Of a DNA stretch of 64,000 nucleotides, positions 42,279 through 51,302 are shown in pieces. Source of the stretch: Pseudomonas sp. RIT-562 (GTDB lineage: Bacteria > Pseudomonadota > Gammaproteobacteria > Pseudomonadales > Pseudomonadaceae). The translations under genes were made by a program, and so were the position numbers. The stretch is from the NCBI RefSeq assembly GCF_026241895.1, contig NZ_JAPJIV010000025.1, forward strand, positions 43,218 to 107,217. The letters run 5' to 3'. Under the pieces are notes generated by a model, which was given only the letters and a program-made list of their open reading frames with translations, searched no databases and was not told where the DNA came from. Every line of letters starts with the position of its first letter. Position 1 is the first letter of the stretch.

Positions 42279-43946
42279 TCAATCCTGCCACAGCACGCTC
42301 TCGTTGCGCTCGCTCCATTCTTCGAACCGGGTACCGTAAGCGGCTTCTATCACGTTGCGCTTGATCTTCAGGGTGGGTGTGAGGAAACCGTTTTCCACCG
42401 CCCAGCTGTCCCTCACCACTATCAGGCGGCGCAAGCGTTCGTGTTTATCCAATGCGCCGTTGACCTCCTCCAGGAGTTTTTCCAGGCTCGCATGCAGGCC
42501 CGCGCGGCCGTGCCCCTGCGCATCCTGCTGGCCGACTGCGGACAGCACGCACAAGCCCAGTGGCGCGCTCAAGCCATCGCCCACCACGCACACCTGCTCG
42601 ATCCGCGAGTGCACCGCCAGGCGATTCTCGATGGGTGCCGGGGCCACGTATTTGCCTTTGCTGGTCTTGAAGATTTCCTTCAAGCGGCCAGTCAGGCGCA
42701 GGTTGCCCTCGGCGTCTTCCTCACCTTTGTCGCCCGTGCGCAGGAAGCCATCGGCGGTGAGGGTATCAGCGGTTTTCTGCGGTTCCTTGAAGTAGCCGAG
42801 CATGGTCGCGCCACTGCGTACCAGCACTTCCCCGGAGGGTTCGATACGCACCTCGACATCGGGGCAAGGTTTGCCGATCCAGCCGGTTTTTTGTTGACCG
42901 GGCAGGCAGATGTGCGAGTAACCACAGCTTTCGGTCATGCCGTAGACCTCCAGCACGTCCAGCCCAAGCTTGCGGTACCACAGCAGTAAGGTCTGCGGCA
43001 CCGGCGCTGCGCCGGATAACGCCACACGCAACTCATCCAGCCCAAGCCCGGCGAGCACCTTGTGCCCCACGCGCTTGCCGATGATCGGCAAGCCGAGCAG
43101 GAAATCCAGGCGCTTGGCCGGGATCTTGCTGTACACGCCCATCTGGAATTTGGTCCAGATTCTGGGCACGCCAAACAAGGCAGTGGGTCGTGCGCGCTGC
43201 AGATCAATCAGAAAAGTGTCGAGGCTCTCGGCAAAGAACACGGTTTGTCCGGTGTAAATCGAAGCAAGTTCGACGAACATCCGCTCCGCCACGTGACACA
43301 ACGGCAGGTAGGACAGCAGGCGATCCGACTCGTTGAGGCCGAACAACTGCGTGCCACGGGTAGTGGCAAATCCCAGGTTGGCGAAACTGTGCATCACGCC
43401 CTTGGGCATGCCCGTAGTGCCGGAGGTATAGATGATGGTCGCCAGCTGGTCCGCAGCGGGCTTGGGATCGTCCTGAATCGGTGAGCTGGCTTGCAGGTCG
43501 GCCCAGCTGAAATCAAAGGTCCCCGGAGGATGCAAAGGCAGGCATATAGTCGGCAGGCCGCGGGGAACGCCCCGGGACATGCCTGGCCAGTCATCGAGTT
43601 TGCCGATGAAGGCCAGCGCCGCTTCCGAGTGCTCGAGCACCTGGTTGACGGATTCGGCAGTAAGATTAGGGTACAGCGGAACAGACACATGCCCGGCCAT
43701 CCAGATCGCCAGGTCGGCGATGATCCAGTGCGCGCAGTTTTTCGAGATCAGGGCGATGTGACTGCCTTGGGGTAACGCTCGCGCGCGTAACCAGTGTGCG
43801 GCACAGCGTGCCTGATGGCCGACGTCGGCCCAGGTCAGTGTTTCGACCTGACCTCCACCCGTGGGTTGCACCAGATAGCGCTGGCGGGGGTGGCGGGCTT
43901 CACGCTCGTAGAAGACGTCCAGAGGCAATCGAAAAGCGCCAGACAT
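42279..43946 (-). CDS. AMP-forming acyl-CoA synthetase (long-chain type)
   Basis: This 555-residue adenylate-forming ligase has the P-loop TSGTTGMPKG at 174-183, the adenine motif YGMTESCGYSH and the hinge GDKGEEDAEGNLRLTGRLKEIFKTSKGKYV. It resembles long-chain fatty acyl-CoA ligases (FadD15 group) with the LKEIFKTSKGKYVAP segment. Substrate chain length cannot be read. AAGGAGCGA precedes the ATG. A perfect 30-base palindrome lies 35 bases upstream and overlaps a TTGACT that could be its -35, so it is probably repressed by a dimeric regulator. Confidence 0.92.
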   Translation of the reverse strand: MSGAFRLPLDVFYEREARHPRQRYLVQPTGGGQVETLTWADVGHQARCAAHWLRARALPQGSHIALISKNCAHWIIADLAIWMAGHVSVPLYPNLTAESVNQVLEHSEAALAFIGKLDDWPGMSRGVPRGLPTICLPLHPPGTFDFSWADLQASSPIQDDPKPAADQLATIIYTSGTTGMPKGVMHSFANLGFATTRGTQLFGLNESDRLLSYLPLCHVAERMFVELASIYTGQTVFFAESLDTFLIDLQRARPTALFGVPRIWTKFQMGVYSKIPAKRLDFLLGLPIIGKRVGHKVLAGLGLDELRVALSGAAPVPQTLLLWYRKLGLDVLEVYGMTESCGYSHICLPGQQKTGWIGKPCPDVEVRIEPSGEVLVRSGATMLGYFKEPQKTADTLTADGFLRTGDKGEEDAEGNLRLTGRLKEIFKTSKGKYVAPAPIENRLAVHSRIEQVCVVGDGLSAPLGLCVLSAVGQQDAQGHGRAGLHASLEKLLEEVNGALDKHERLRRLIVVRDSWAVENGFLTPTLKIKRNVIEAAYGTRFEEWSERNESVLWQD

Positions 43947-43981
43947 GCGACTCGCTCCTTTTTATTGGTCTGGAGCAAGCG

Positions 43982-44011
43982 TAGTCAACCAAGCGGTTGC
44001 TTGGTTGACTA
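43982..44011. promoter_or_regulatory. Perfect palindrome, probable operator of the acyl-CoA ligase operon
   Basis: TAGTCAACCAAGC (43982-43994) and GCTTGGTTGACTA (43999-44011) are fully complementary with GGTT between. On the minus strand TTGACT (43988-43983) lies in one arm and ATAAAA (43965-43960) follows 17 bases on. The form is typical of TetR-family operators for acyl-CoA genes; the regulator is not in this window's neighbourhood. Confidence 0.6.
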
Positions 44012-44038
44012 TTTGCAGAGGCTGCGATCGCTAGGGAA

Positions 44039-44491
44039 TCACGGATGCTTGATACTGTTGAGCTTCATCGCTCCCGCCAGCGGTAAATCGCCCTCCAGCT
44101 CGGCCAGTCCGGCGGTTCGCACGGCCTCAGGATCCTGCACATGACCATTCTGCAAGTACCCGAGCAGATTGCCCACCAGCGGGTTATGGCTGACCAGCAG
44201 CGCATAATCGACAGACACCAACTGCTCCGCTACGGCTTGCGGGCGGTAGTCGGGAGTGAGCCATTCGACAGTGCGAATCTCCGGTTTGAAATTTAGGGCT
44301 TCGCGCACAACTTCTGCCGTCTGCTGCGCACGCTTGAAGGGACTGGCGTAAATCGCCGTCAACGGCTGCCCCATCAGCTCGGCCGCACTGCGCAATACTT
44401 CTTCACGACCCTTATTGGTCAATTCCCGCTCGGAATCAGGTCGCGAACCGTGCGGCTCAGCTTCACCATGACGCAATACCCAGAGTTTCAT
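44039..44491 (-). CDS. sixA: Phosphohistidine phosphatase SixA
   Basis: This 150-residue histidine-phosphatase-family enzyme has the catalytic RHG at R7-H8-G9, the partner Arg in YASPFKRAQQTAEVV, and the second His in LLVSHNPLVG. SixA removes phosphate from histidine phosphotransfer proteins; in E. coli its main effect is on NPr of the nitrogen phosphotransferase system. Its ATG overlaps the DUF4389 stop by four bases. Same strand and operon as gpsA. Confidence 0.92.
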   Translation of the reverse strand: MKLWVLRHGEAEPHGSRPDSERELTNKGREEVLRSAAELMGQPLTAIYASPFKRAQQTAEVVREALNFKPEIRTVEWLTPDYRPQAVAEQLVSVDYALLVSHNPLVGNLLGYLQNGHVQDPEAVRTAGLAELEGDLPLAGAMKLNSIKHP

Positions 44492-44835
44492 AGCTTCGGT
44501 TCCTCATCTCGGGCCGGATGCGGGGCTGGCGGCACTGCGTGCGGCACTTCACCTTCAGGTGCGCGCGGCGTCGGCCAATCGGCGAACGGCCAAGGTTTCT
44601 GGTCGCTGTGGAAGCTGCCGAAACGACCGATCTGCGCCAGGAACTGGCTCAGGCTGTCGCCGAAATTCATCAGGCTGGCGCTCGGGGCGCCGTAGATCAA
44701 ACGATAGATCAACTGAACCAGCACCACCGCGCCAAGAATGAATTGCGCCACTTGCCAGACCAGCACGTAAACGATCATCCACAGCACGCGCAGCAGAATG
44801 GACTCGTATTTGGCTTCTTCTTTCGGTTCGTTCAT
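44488..44835 (-). CDS. DUF4389 membrane protein
   Basis: This 115-residue protein has a long hydrophobic stretch at about 15-47 that would span the membrane once or as a hairpin, then an amphipathic segment (YGAPSASLMNFGDSLSQFLAQI) and a proline-rich acidic tail. The sequence fits the DUF4389 type, where function is unknown. It is between gpsA (43-base gap) and sixA (4-base overlap), an order conserved in pseudomonads as I recall. Confidence 0.85.
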   Translation of the reverse strand: MNEPKEEAKYESILLRVLWMIVYVLVWQVAQFILGAVVLVQLIYRLIYGAPSASLMNFGDSLSQFLAQIGRFGSFHSDQKPWPFADWPTPRAPEGEVPHAVPPAPHPARDEEPKL

Positions 44836-44878
44836 GTCTCGCTCCCTGACTCAGTAGATTGGACTTGTGCAGATAAAT

Positions 44879-45904
44879 TCAGTTGAAACCGCTGGTGGAG
44901 ATGAAGTCGACATCGGTTTTCGGTTCGCCACGCATCAGCAGCCCGATCACCTGCTCAAGCGTGCGCCCTTCGAACAGGATCGCGTGCAGTCCGGCGACCA
45001 GCGGCATATACACACCCACCTCCTGAGCCTTGGCCTTGAGCACCTTGAGGGTGTTTACGCCTTCGGCGACCTCACCCAGGCGCGTCACCGCATCTTCCAG
45101 GCTCAAGCCCTGCCCGAGAGCAAAACCCACTTGGTAATTTCGGCTTTTTGGCGAAGAACAGGTGACGATCAGGTCGCCAACGCCTGCCAACCCCAGGAAA
45201 GTCATCGGATTTGCACCCTGATTCACGGCAAAGCGAGTCATTTCCGCCAGGGCCCGGGTGATCAGCATGCTCTTGGTGTTTTCGCCCATACCCAGCGCTA
45301 CCGCCATGCCGGCGATGATCGCGTAGACGTTCTTCAACGCCCCACCCAGCTCCACGCCGTAGCGGTCGGCGCTGGCGTAAACGCGGAAGGTACGACCATG
45401 CAAGGCCGCCTGCACACGCTGGCACAACTCCTCATCTTCACTGGCGACCACCGTGGCGGTGAGCGCGTGCTCGGCGATCTCCCGGGCCAGATTCGGCCCG
45501 GAGAGCACGCCAATGCGTGCTTGCGGGGCGATTTCCTCAAGGATCTCGCTCATCAATTTGAAGGTCTGGGCTTCGATGCCTTTGGTCAGGCTCACCAGCA
45601 GCTTGCCGCTCAGGCGTTCGGCGTGCGGCACCAGCACCGAGCGCAATGCGCTGGAGGGCAGTGCGACGAAGCACAGATCACAGGCATCCAACGTGGCCTG
45701 CAAGTCGGTGACCGGCTCCACGGCCGGCAGAATCTTGATGCCTTTAAGGTAACGCGGGTTCTCGCGATTGACCCGGATGGCCTCGGCCTGTTCCGGATCT
45801 CGCATCCACTGTCGGACCTGATGCCCGTTTTCAGCCAGGAGATTGGCCACGGCGGTACCAAAACTTCCGCCTCCCAGGACCGCGATTGGGCGCTGTTCAG
45901 TCAT
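44879..45904 (-). CDS. gpsA: Glycerol-3-phosphate dehydrogenase [NAD(P)+]
   Basis: This 341-residue cytoplasmic enzyme reduces dihydroxyacetone phosphate to sn-glycerol 3-phosphate for phospholipids. The Rossmann loop is GGGSFGTAVA at 11-20; the catalytic Lys lies in GGALKNVYAI. The ATG at 45904 gives the family start MTEQRPIAVLGGG; 13 more in-frame codons upstream are unlikely. A perfect TATAAT (45947-45942 on the minus strand) lies upstream without a good -35. It is the first gene of gpsA-DUF4389-sixA and is divergent from the TonB receptor operon. Confidence 0.97.
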   Translation of the reverse strand: MTEQRPIAVLGGGSFGTAVANLLAENGHQVRQWMRDPEQAEAIRVNRENPRYLKGIKILPAVEPVTDLQATLDACDLCFVALPSSALRSVLVPHAERLSGKLLVSLTKGIEAQTFKLMSEILEEIAPQARIGVLSGPNLAREIAEHALTATVVASEDEELCQRVQAALHGRTFRVYASADRYGVELGGALKNVYAIIAGMAVALGMGENTKSMLITRALAEMTRFAVNQGANPMTFLGLAGVGDLIVTCSSPKSRNYQVGFALGQGLSLEDAVTRLGEVAEGVNTLKVLKAKAQEVGVYMPLVAGLHAILFEGRTLEQVIGLLMRGEPKTDVDFISTSGFN

Positions 45905-46098
45905 ATGTAATCCGTTAATCCATACCAGTGGCGATGCCGGCATTATACGGAGCGTCCCGGTCGCGGCCAGCCCTCAAGTCAATAACCTGTCGCGCAGCAA
46001 CATGCGGAATAAATCCTGGGGAATGCTGGCATCGTGCATGGAAAAGTCGCTTGGCTCAGTTAACATGCGCGCCCATTCACCACGATCAAGGATGTGTT

Positions 46099-48222
46099 GT
46101 GTCATTTGGCTCTACGTCATCGCGTTCGCCGCTGGTCCTGGCACTGATTTTCAGCTCGCCATTGCTGGCAGACGATCTGTTTCTCGACGGCGAGCCATTG
46201 CCGCAAGTCCTGACAGCGACTCGACTGAAGCAGTCGCCGGCGGCAGTGCCCGGCAGCATGACGGTGATCGACAGCCAACTGATCACCGCCAGTGGCGCCC
46301 GGGACATCAGCGAACTGCTGCGCCTGGTCCCGGGGATGATGGTCGGCTACATCAGCGGTAACCAGGCGGCGGTGAACTATCACGGCACCAGTGCCAGCGA
46401 GGCACGGCGCATGCAGGTGCTGATCGATGGTCGCTCAGTCTATCGCGCAGGCTTGTCCACGGTGGACTGGAGCGATATTCCGGTGCCCATGGACGACATT
46501 GAGCGCATCGAGGTGTTTCGCGGGCCAAACACCGTCAGCTACGGCGCGAATGCGCTAATGGCGGTGGTCAACATCATTACCCGCCGCCCGGCCGACAGCC
46601 ATGGCACCCGCATGAAGATTGTCCGCGGCCAGCGCGGCATCAATGATTATTACGCCAGCCAAGGCATGGGCTGGGACGGCGGCGATCTGCGCCTATCGCT
46701 GTCCGGGTTGCAAGACGATGGTTTTGACTCCGATCGCAACGGTGCCAACTACCACGACAGCCGTCGCCTCAATCGCATCAACCTCGCCGTCAGCCAGACG
46801 CTTGACGAACGACAGAGCATTGACTGGCAACTCAATGCCAAAGACGGCAGCAACCAACGCCCGTACACCTACAGACCGGTGTTTTCGGGAATTACCGATG
46901 CTGGGGACGATTCCGACGTGGTTGCCAAGACCTACGCGGGGTCCCTGCGCTGGAACTTCGACATCGACCCCGATCACAGTCTGTATATCCAGGGCACGGC
47001 CCAGCACTGGGACCGCCAGCAGACCTGGCGCGCCTGCGATGCCGAAGTCTCGTTCAGCCCGGAACTGACTCGCCTGTGGCAGCTCAACCCCAACTACACC
47101 GAAAGGCTGGCGCGCAATATTGAGCGCTTTACCACCACCGGCGCGCCGCCGGGCCTGGCCACAGAGCGCGAACTCGGCAATCGGGTGCTGGAGCAATGGA
47201 ACAACGGCGCCCGCCGAACCTTGTGCGGCGACATCGACCAGAGTACCCGGGAATCGCGCTTCGACCTGGAATTGCAGGACACCCTGAGCCTGTCCGACAA
47301 CCTGCGCCTGGTCAGCGGCCTGAACTATCGTTACGACCGGGCCGATTCCGAGACCTACTTCAATGGCACCCTCGACGACACCACCTGGCGCACGTTCGGC
47401 CAGCTGGAGTGGCGCGCCACCGAGCACTGGTTGCTGCAGGGCGGCGCCATGTTCGAAGACACCCGGTTGATTGGCAGCTCCCTGACGCCGCGGCTGGCGG
47501 TCAACTACCTGATCAATCCGCGCCATGGCCTGCGGGCGGTGTACTCGGAAGCCATCCGCTCGCCGGACATGTTCGAGAACAACGTCGACTGGAGCTACCG
47601 GGTGACCAAACTGCATCCCAGCGCGTACGGGCAATCCAGTGCGCGGTATTTCGTCAGGACCCGCGGCCCCGGCGACCTCGAACAGGAGCACATGCGCTCC
47701 CGGGAACTCGGCTACAACGGCTATTTCATCGAGCTCGGGCTGGCGGTGGACGTGAAAGTGTTCCACGACGAAATCAGCGGGATGATCAGCGAGCCATTAC
47801 GCAACAATCAATACATTGCCAGTAACTCCAACAAGGCGCGTTTCACCGGCGCCGAAACCCAGCTGGACTGGAACATCAATCACGCCGATCGCCTGCGCCT
47901 GACTTATGCCTACGTCGATGCGCACGGCAGTAACCCGGAGGACGAACTGCAAACTGCGCGCAACAGTGGCTCCGCTGGCTGGCTGCGGGATTGGGGACAT
48001 GGCTGGAACAGCGCCCTGTTCTACTACGGCGACGATGCGCTCAACGGCTACCGCTTCGAACGTGTCGACAGCCGGATCGCCAAGCGCATCCACTGGGGCA
48101 AGGCCAGCCTGGAGCTGGCCGGTGTGCTGCAGCAGCGCCTGGACAATCAACCCACCACGTTCATCGACAATCAATATGACCAGCGCCGGGTGATGTACTT
48201 CAGTGCGGAGCTGGAGTTCTAG
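46099..48222 (+). CDS. TonB-dependent outer-membrane receptor
   Basis: This is a 707-residue outer-membrane receptor. A signal peptide (LVLALIFSSPLLA, cleavage near residue 24) precedes a TonB-box-like LPQVLTATR at 34-42, the plug domain with VPGMMVGYISGNQAAVNYHG, IDGRSVYR and RIEVFRGPNTVSYGANALMAVVNIITR, then the beta-barrel ending in the C-terminal Phe (SAELEF). There is no N-terminal signalling domain for a sigma/anti-sigma pair. The start is GTG at 46099 with AAGGA six bases upstream. Ligand unknown; it is followed after one base by a binding-protein gene and then a hybrid kinase. Confidence 0.92.
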   Translation: MSFGSTSSRSPLVLALIFSSPLLADDLFLDGEPLPQVLTATRLKQSPAAVPGSMTVIDSQLITASGARDISELLRLVPGMMVGYISGNQAAVNYHGTSASEARRMQVLIDGRSVYRAGLSTVDWSDIPVPMDDIERIEVFRGPNTVSYGANALMAVVNIITRRPADSHGTRMKIVRGQRGINDYYASQGMGWDGGDLRLSLSGLQDDGFDSDRNGANYHDSRRLNRINLAVSQTLDERQSIDWQLNAKDGSNQRPYTYRPVFSGITDAGDDSDVVAKTYAGSLRWNFDIDPDHSLYIQGTAQHWDRQQTWRACDAEVSFSPELTRLWQLNPNYTERLARNIERFTTTGAPPGLATERELGNRVLEQWNNGARRTLCGDIDQSTRESRFDLELQDTLSLSDNLRLVSGLNYRYDRADSETYFNGTLDDTTWRTFGQLEWRATEHWLLQGGAMFEDTRLIGSSLTPRLAVNYLINPRHGLRAVYSEAIRSPDMFENNVDWSYRVTKLHPSAYGQSSARYFVRTRGPGDLEQEHMRSRELGYNGYFIELGLAVDVKVFHDEISGMISEPLRNNQYIASNSNKARFTGAETQLDWNINHADRLRLTYAYVDAHGSNPEDELQTARNSGSAGWLRDWGHGWNSALFYYGDDALNGYRFERVDSRIAKRIHWGKASLELAGVLQQRLDNQPTTFIDNQYDQRRVMYFSAELEF

Positions 48223-48223
48223 A

Positions 48224-49156
48224 ATGCTGCGCCGTTTGTCAGGGAAGACGCCGACCATTGGCCGCCTGTTGGCCGGCTTGTGCCTGGCGATAGTCAGCCT
48301 GCTGAATCCGCCACGGCTAAGTGCGGCCGACATTCTGCTCACCGGCGTCGATGACAGCCCCGGCATGCGCGCCTTCACGGCGGCGCTGAGCGAGCGGCGC
48401 CCGGGCGACCGCGTGCGTTTCGAACCCCTGGCCAATCTGCCAGCACCGGGCCAACTGCCAGGCAACACCCGGCTGATCCTGCTCGACCCGGCGAGCCTCG
48501 ACTGGCGCCTGCAAGACGCCCAGGGCCCGCCGACACTCGTGCTGCGCATCAGCCGCCTGCAGGCGCGGCAACGCCTGGGCGCAGCCCTGCCCCCGCACCT
48601 GAGTCTGCTGTGGAGCGATCCGCCACTTGATCGCCAGTTGCGCCTGATCCGCAGCCTGTTGCCCCAGGCCAGACGTATCGGCGTACTGTACGACCAGCAC
48701 AGCGAATTTCTCCTCAAGGAACTGCGCCAGGCGGCTGCCCCGCTGCACCTGGAGATCGTCGCCGAACACTGGGACGACACCAACGACAGCCGCCCCCTGC
48801 AAAGCCTGCTGAAAAATAGCGATGTACTGCTGGGCCTCGACGACCCGGGCCTGTACAACCCCAAGACGGCAAAAAACCTGCTGATTAGCAGCTACGCGCG
48901 GCAAATGGCGCTGGTCGGCCCCAATGCCGCCTTCGTCAAGGCCGGCAGCCTTGCCAGTACCTACAGCGACCAGGACGACTGGCTAACAGTTCTCGACCGG
49001 TTGCTCGATCGTTCGCCAGTCACCTGGCCGCGTACACACTACCCCTACTTGTTCAAAGTCCTGAATAACCCGCAGGTTGCTCGTTCATTAGGTATTGAAC
49101 AGATCGATGAAGCATCTGTCGCAACACAGTTGGCCGAAGGAGTAAGCCGCCCGTGA
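48224..49156 (+). CDS. Periplasmic binding-protein-like protein (ABC substrate-binding, PF04392-like)
   Basis: This 310-residue exported protein has a hydrophobic signal at about 12-35 (cleavage after RLSA expected; no lipobox). The fold looks like the two-lobed binding proteins of the PF04392 type: RIGVLYDQHSEFLLKELRQAA in one lobe and ALVGPNAAFVKAGSLASTYSD in the other. No ABC permease or ATPase is nearby, so it probably acts as a sensor subunit. The ATG comes one base after the receptor stop, with GGAG eight bases upstream, and its stop overlaps the kinase GTG. Confidence 0.82.
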   Translation: MLRRLSGKTPTIGRLLAGLCLAIVSLLNPPRLSAADILLTGVDDSPGMRAFTAALSERRPGDRVRFEPLANLPAPGQLPGNTRLILLDPASLDWRLQDAQGPPTLVLRISRLQARQRLGAALPPHLSLLWSDPPLDRQLRLIRSLLPQARRIGVLYDQHSEFLLKELRQAAAPLHLEIVAEHWDDTNDSRPLQSLLKNSDVLLGLDDPGLYNPKTAKNLLISSYARQMALVGPNAAFVKAGSLASTYSDQDDWLTVLDRLLDRSPVTWPRTHYPYLFKVLNNPQVARSLGIEQIDEASVATQLAEGVSRP

Positions 49157-51054
49157 CCTTCCATCGTCGTTGGGACATCAACACCCGCACGCAAATGATC
49201 AGCCTCGGCCCTGCCCTGTTGCTGACGCTGCTGTTGATCAGCTTTTTTACCTTCGTGCGTATCCAGGACTTGCGTCAGGAGCTCAATCACACCGGCCAGC
49301 TGATTGCCAACCAACTGGCGCCCGCCGCTGAGTACGGGGTCATCTCGGGCAACAATGAGGTACTCGAAGGCTTGCTCAAGGCTACCCTGGCCACGCCCAA
49401 CGTGCGCTTCCTCGAAGTCCAGGACAGCGCCAACCGCATCTTGGTGTATGTCGAGCAACCTTCGGAAACCCACAATCGTTCACAACAGGTCGAAGTGTTC
49501 CAGGCGCCTGTACGCCTGCAACGGATCGCGCTGAACAATGATTTTTTCCAGAACAGCCGGGTCGCCAACTTTGCCCCCACCGAGGATTACCTGGGCCGGG
49601 TCATCGTTGGCCTGTCGAATGACTCGTTTAACCAGCGCCAGCAGGAAATCCTGCTCAAGGCGGCAATCCTGGCGTTGTTCGCGCTGCTGTTTACCTTCCT
49701 GATCGCCCGGCGCCTGGCGGGCAGCCTGTCGCAACCGATCCGCGACATCGGCAATGCGGTCAAGGCCATCCAGGACGGTGATTACAAGACGCCCCTGCCC
49801 ATTGTCGACGACACTGAACTGGGCGCGCTGTCCCAGCACATCAACAACCTCGCCAGCGGCCTTGAACAAGCCAGCCGTGAACAGCACCAGGCGATGGAGC
49901 AGTTGATCCAGACCCGCGAGGAAGCGGAGAAGGCCAACAACGCTAAATCCGACTTCCTGGCGATGATGAGCCACGAACTGCGGACCCCGATGAATGGGGT
50001 GCTGGGCATGCTGCAGCTGCTGGAAACCACCGAGATGACCGACGAACAGGTCGAGTACGCAGCGCTTGCCTCGGAGTCCACCGAACACCTGCTCAAGGTG
50101 ATCAACGACATCCTCGACTTCTCGCGAATCGAGCGTTCTGCGCTGGAGCTTGAGCACATTCCGTTCAGCCTCGTGGACCTGATCAGCAGTTGCGCCCAGG
50201 CCTTCCAGCACAGCGCAGTGCAGCGCGGGCTCGAGTTGTCGCTGGCGATTCCCGAGGACATGAAGTCGCTACAGGTTCAAGGCGACCCCACGCGCATCCG
50301 CCAGATCCTGGTGAACCTGATCGGTAATGCGTTGAAGTTTACTGAGCACGGTCGCGTCAGCATCGAAGCGCAATGGCAGTCGCTGGACCATGAGCTGCTG
50401 TGGTTCACCTGCACGGTTCGCGACAGCGGCATCGGCATTTCGGCCGAAAGCCTGGAGTTGATGTTCAACGCGTTCCAGCAAGCCGACAGCTCCATTTCCA
50501 GACGCTACGGCGGCACCGGGCTCGGCCTGCCGATTGCCCGCACCCTGGCCGAACGCATGGGCGGCACCTTGCGCGCCAAGAGTGAAGAAGGCCTGGGCTC
50601 GGTGTTCACCCTGGAAATCCCACTGGCGCTGTATAAACAAACGCTGCCGGTGATCGAGCCGCGCATGGCGGCCAACCTCGGGGACGGTCGTGGCCGCAAC
50701 GTACTGTTGGTGGAGGACAACCCGGTCAATCAGACCGTCATCGAGGCAATGTTGCGCAGTCTGGGCTTTACTGTCAGCGTCGCCGTCGATGGTGCCCAGG
50801 CGGTACGCAGTGCCGAAAGCCTGGTGTTCGAGGCCATCCTGATGGATTGCCGGCTGCCGATCATGGACGGTTATGAGGCCACCCGGGAGATCCGCAAACT
50901 GCCGGGCTGCAATGACTTGCCGATCATCGCCCTGACCGCCAATGCCTTGCAGGGTGACCGCGAAGCCTGTTTAACCGCGGGAATGAACGATTACCTGGCC
51001 AAGCCCTTCAAACGCAATGACCTACAGCAAATTCTGCAACGTTGGGTGCAGTAG
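49153..51054 (+). CDS. Hybrid sensor histidine kinase with receiver domain
   Basis: This is a 633-residue inner-membrane kinase. TM1 is at 15-36, a periplasmic domain of about 130 residues follows, TM2 is at 168-186 and HAMP at 187-240. The phosphorylated His is H274 in FLAMMSHELRTPMNG; N, G1 and G2 boxes follow (NLIGNALKFTEHG, GTGLGLPIA). A receiver domain at the C-terminus has D565 in LMDCRLPIMDGYEA. There is no Hpt domain or output domain, so phosphate must go to a separate Hpt protein. GTG start 49153 overlaps the previous stop (GTGA). Its periplasmic domain probably reads the binding protein encoded upstream. Confidence 0.92.
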   Translation: MTFHRRWDINTRTQMISLGPALLLTLLLISFFTFVRIQDLRQELNHTGQLIANQLAPAAEYGVISGNNEVLEGLLKATLATPNVRFLEVQDSANRILVYVEQPSETHNRSQQVEVFQAPVRLQRIALNNDFFQNSRVANFAPTEDYLGRVIVGLSNDSFNQRQQEILLKAAILALFALLFTFLIARRLAGSLSQPIRDIGNAVKAIQDGDYKTPLPIVDDTELGALSQHINNLASGLEQASREQHQAMEQLIQTREEAEKANNAKSDFLAMMSHELRTPMNGVLGMLQLLETTEMTDEQVEYAALASESTEHLLKVINDILDFSRIERSALELEHIPFSLVDLISSCAQAFQHSAVQRGLELSLAIPEDMKSLQVQGDPTRIRQILVNLIGNALKFTEHGRVSIEAQWQSLDHELLWFTCTVRDSGIGISAESLELMFNAFQQADSSISRRYGGTGLGLPIARTLAERMGGTLRAKSEEGLGSVFTLEIPLALYKQTLPVIEPRMAANLGDGRGRNVLLVEDNPVNQTVIEAMLRSLGFTVSVAVDGAQAVRSAESLVFEAILMDCRLPIMDGYEATREIRKLPGCNDLPIIALTANALQGDREACLTAGMNDYLAKPFKRNDLQQILQRWVQ

Positions 51055-51152
51055 TGCAGGCCTTTCGACCATCTGCGACTGGCGTGAAAGGCGAAAGTGC
51101 GGCAGTCTTAGGCACCCGAACAGGCCCGAAAAGGGGCTTGAAAAATAATTTC

Positions 51153-51170
51153 AGTGCACAAGTGTACTTT
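51153..51170. promoter_or_regulatory. FabR/DesT-like operator upstream of fabA
   Basis: AGTGCACA-AG-TGTACTTT has the ACA-N2-TGT core of operators used by FabR/DesT repressors, which tune fabA and fabB to the acyl-CoA pool. A TTGAAA at 51138-51143 lies just upstream, so binding would block transcription. Match is by eye. Confidence 0.45.
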
Positions 51171-51302
51171 CATGTCCTTGGTGCTGTGACTTTCACCACA
51201 ACGCAATAGTCTATGAGTAGGCTGCTGACTCGAGGCATTAAACGCTTCGATCGGCCGGGAAGATTTGCCCCACCTGCCGCATCGGATTATTGAGGAGCTC
51301 GC

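Noticed and set aside
45942..45977. TTGAGG with TATAAT as a full gpsA promoter
   Set aside because: The -10 is perfect but the TTGAGG is 24 bases away; kept only as a -10 candidate in the gpsA entry.
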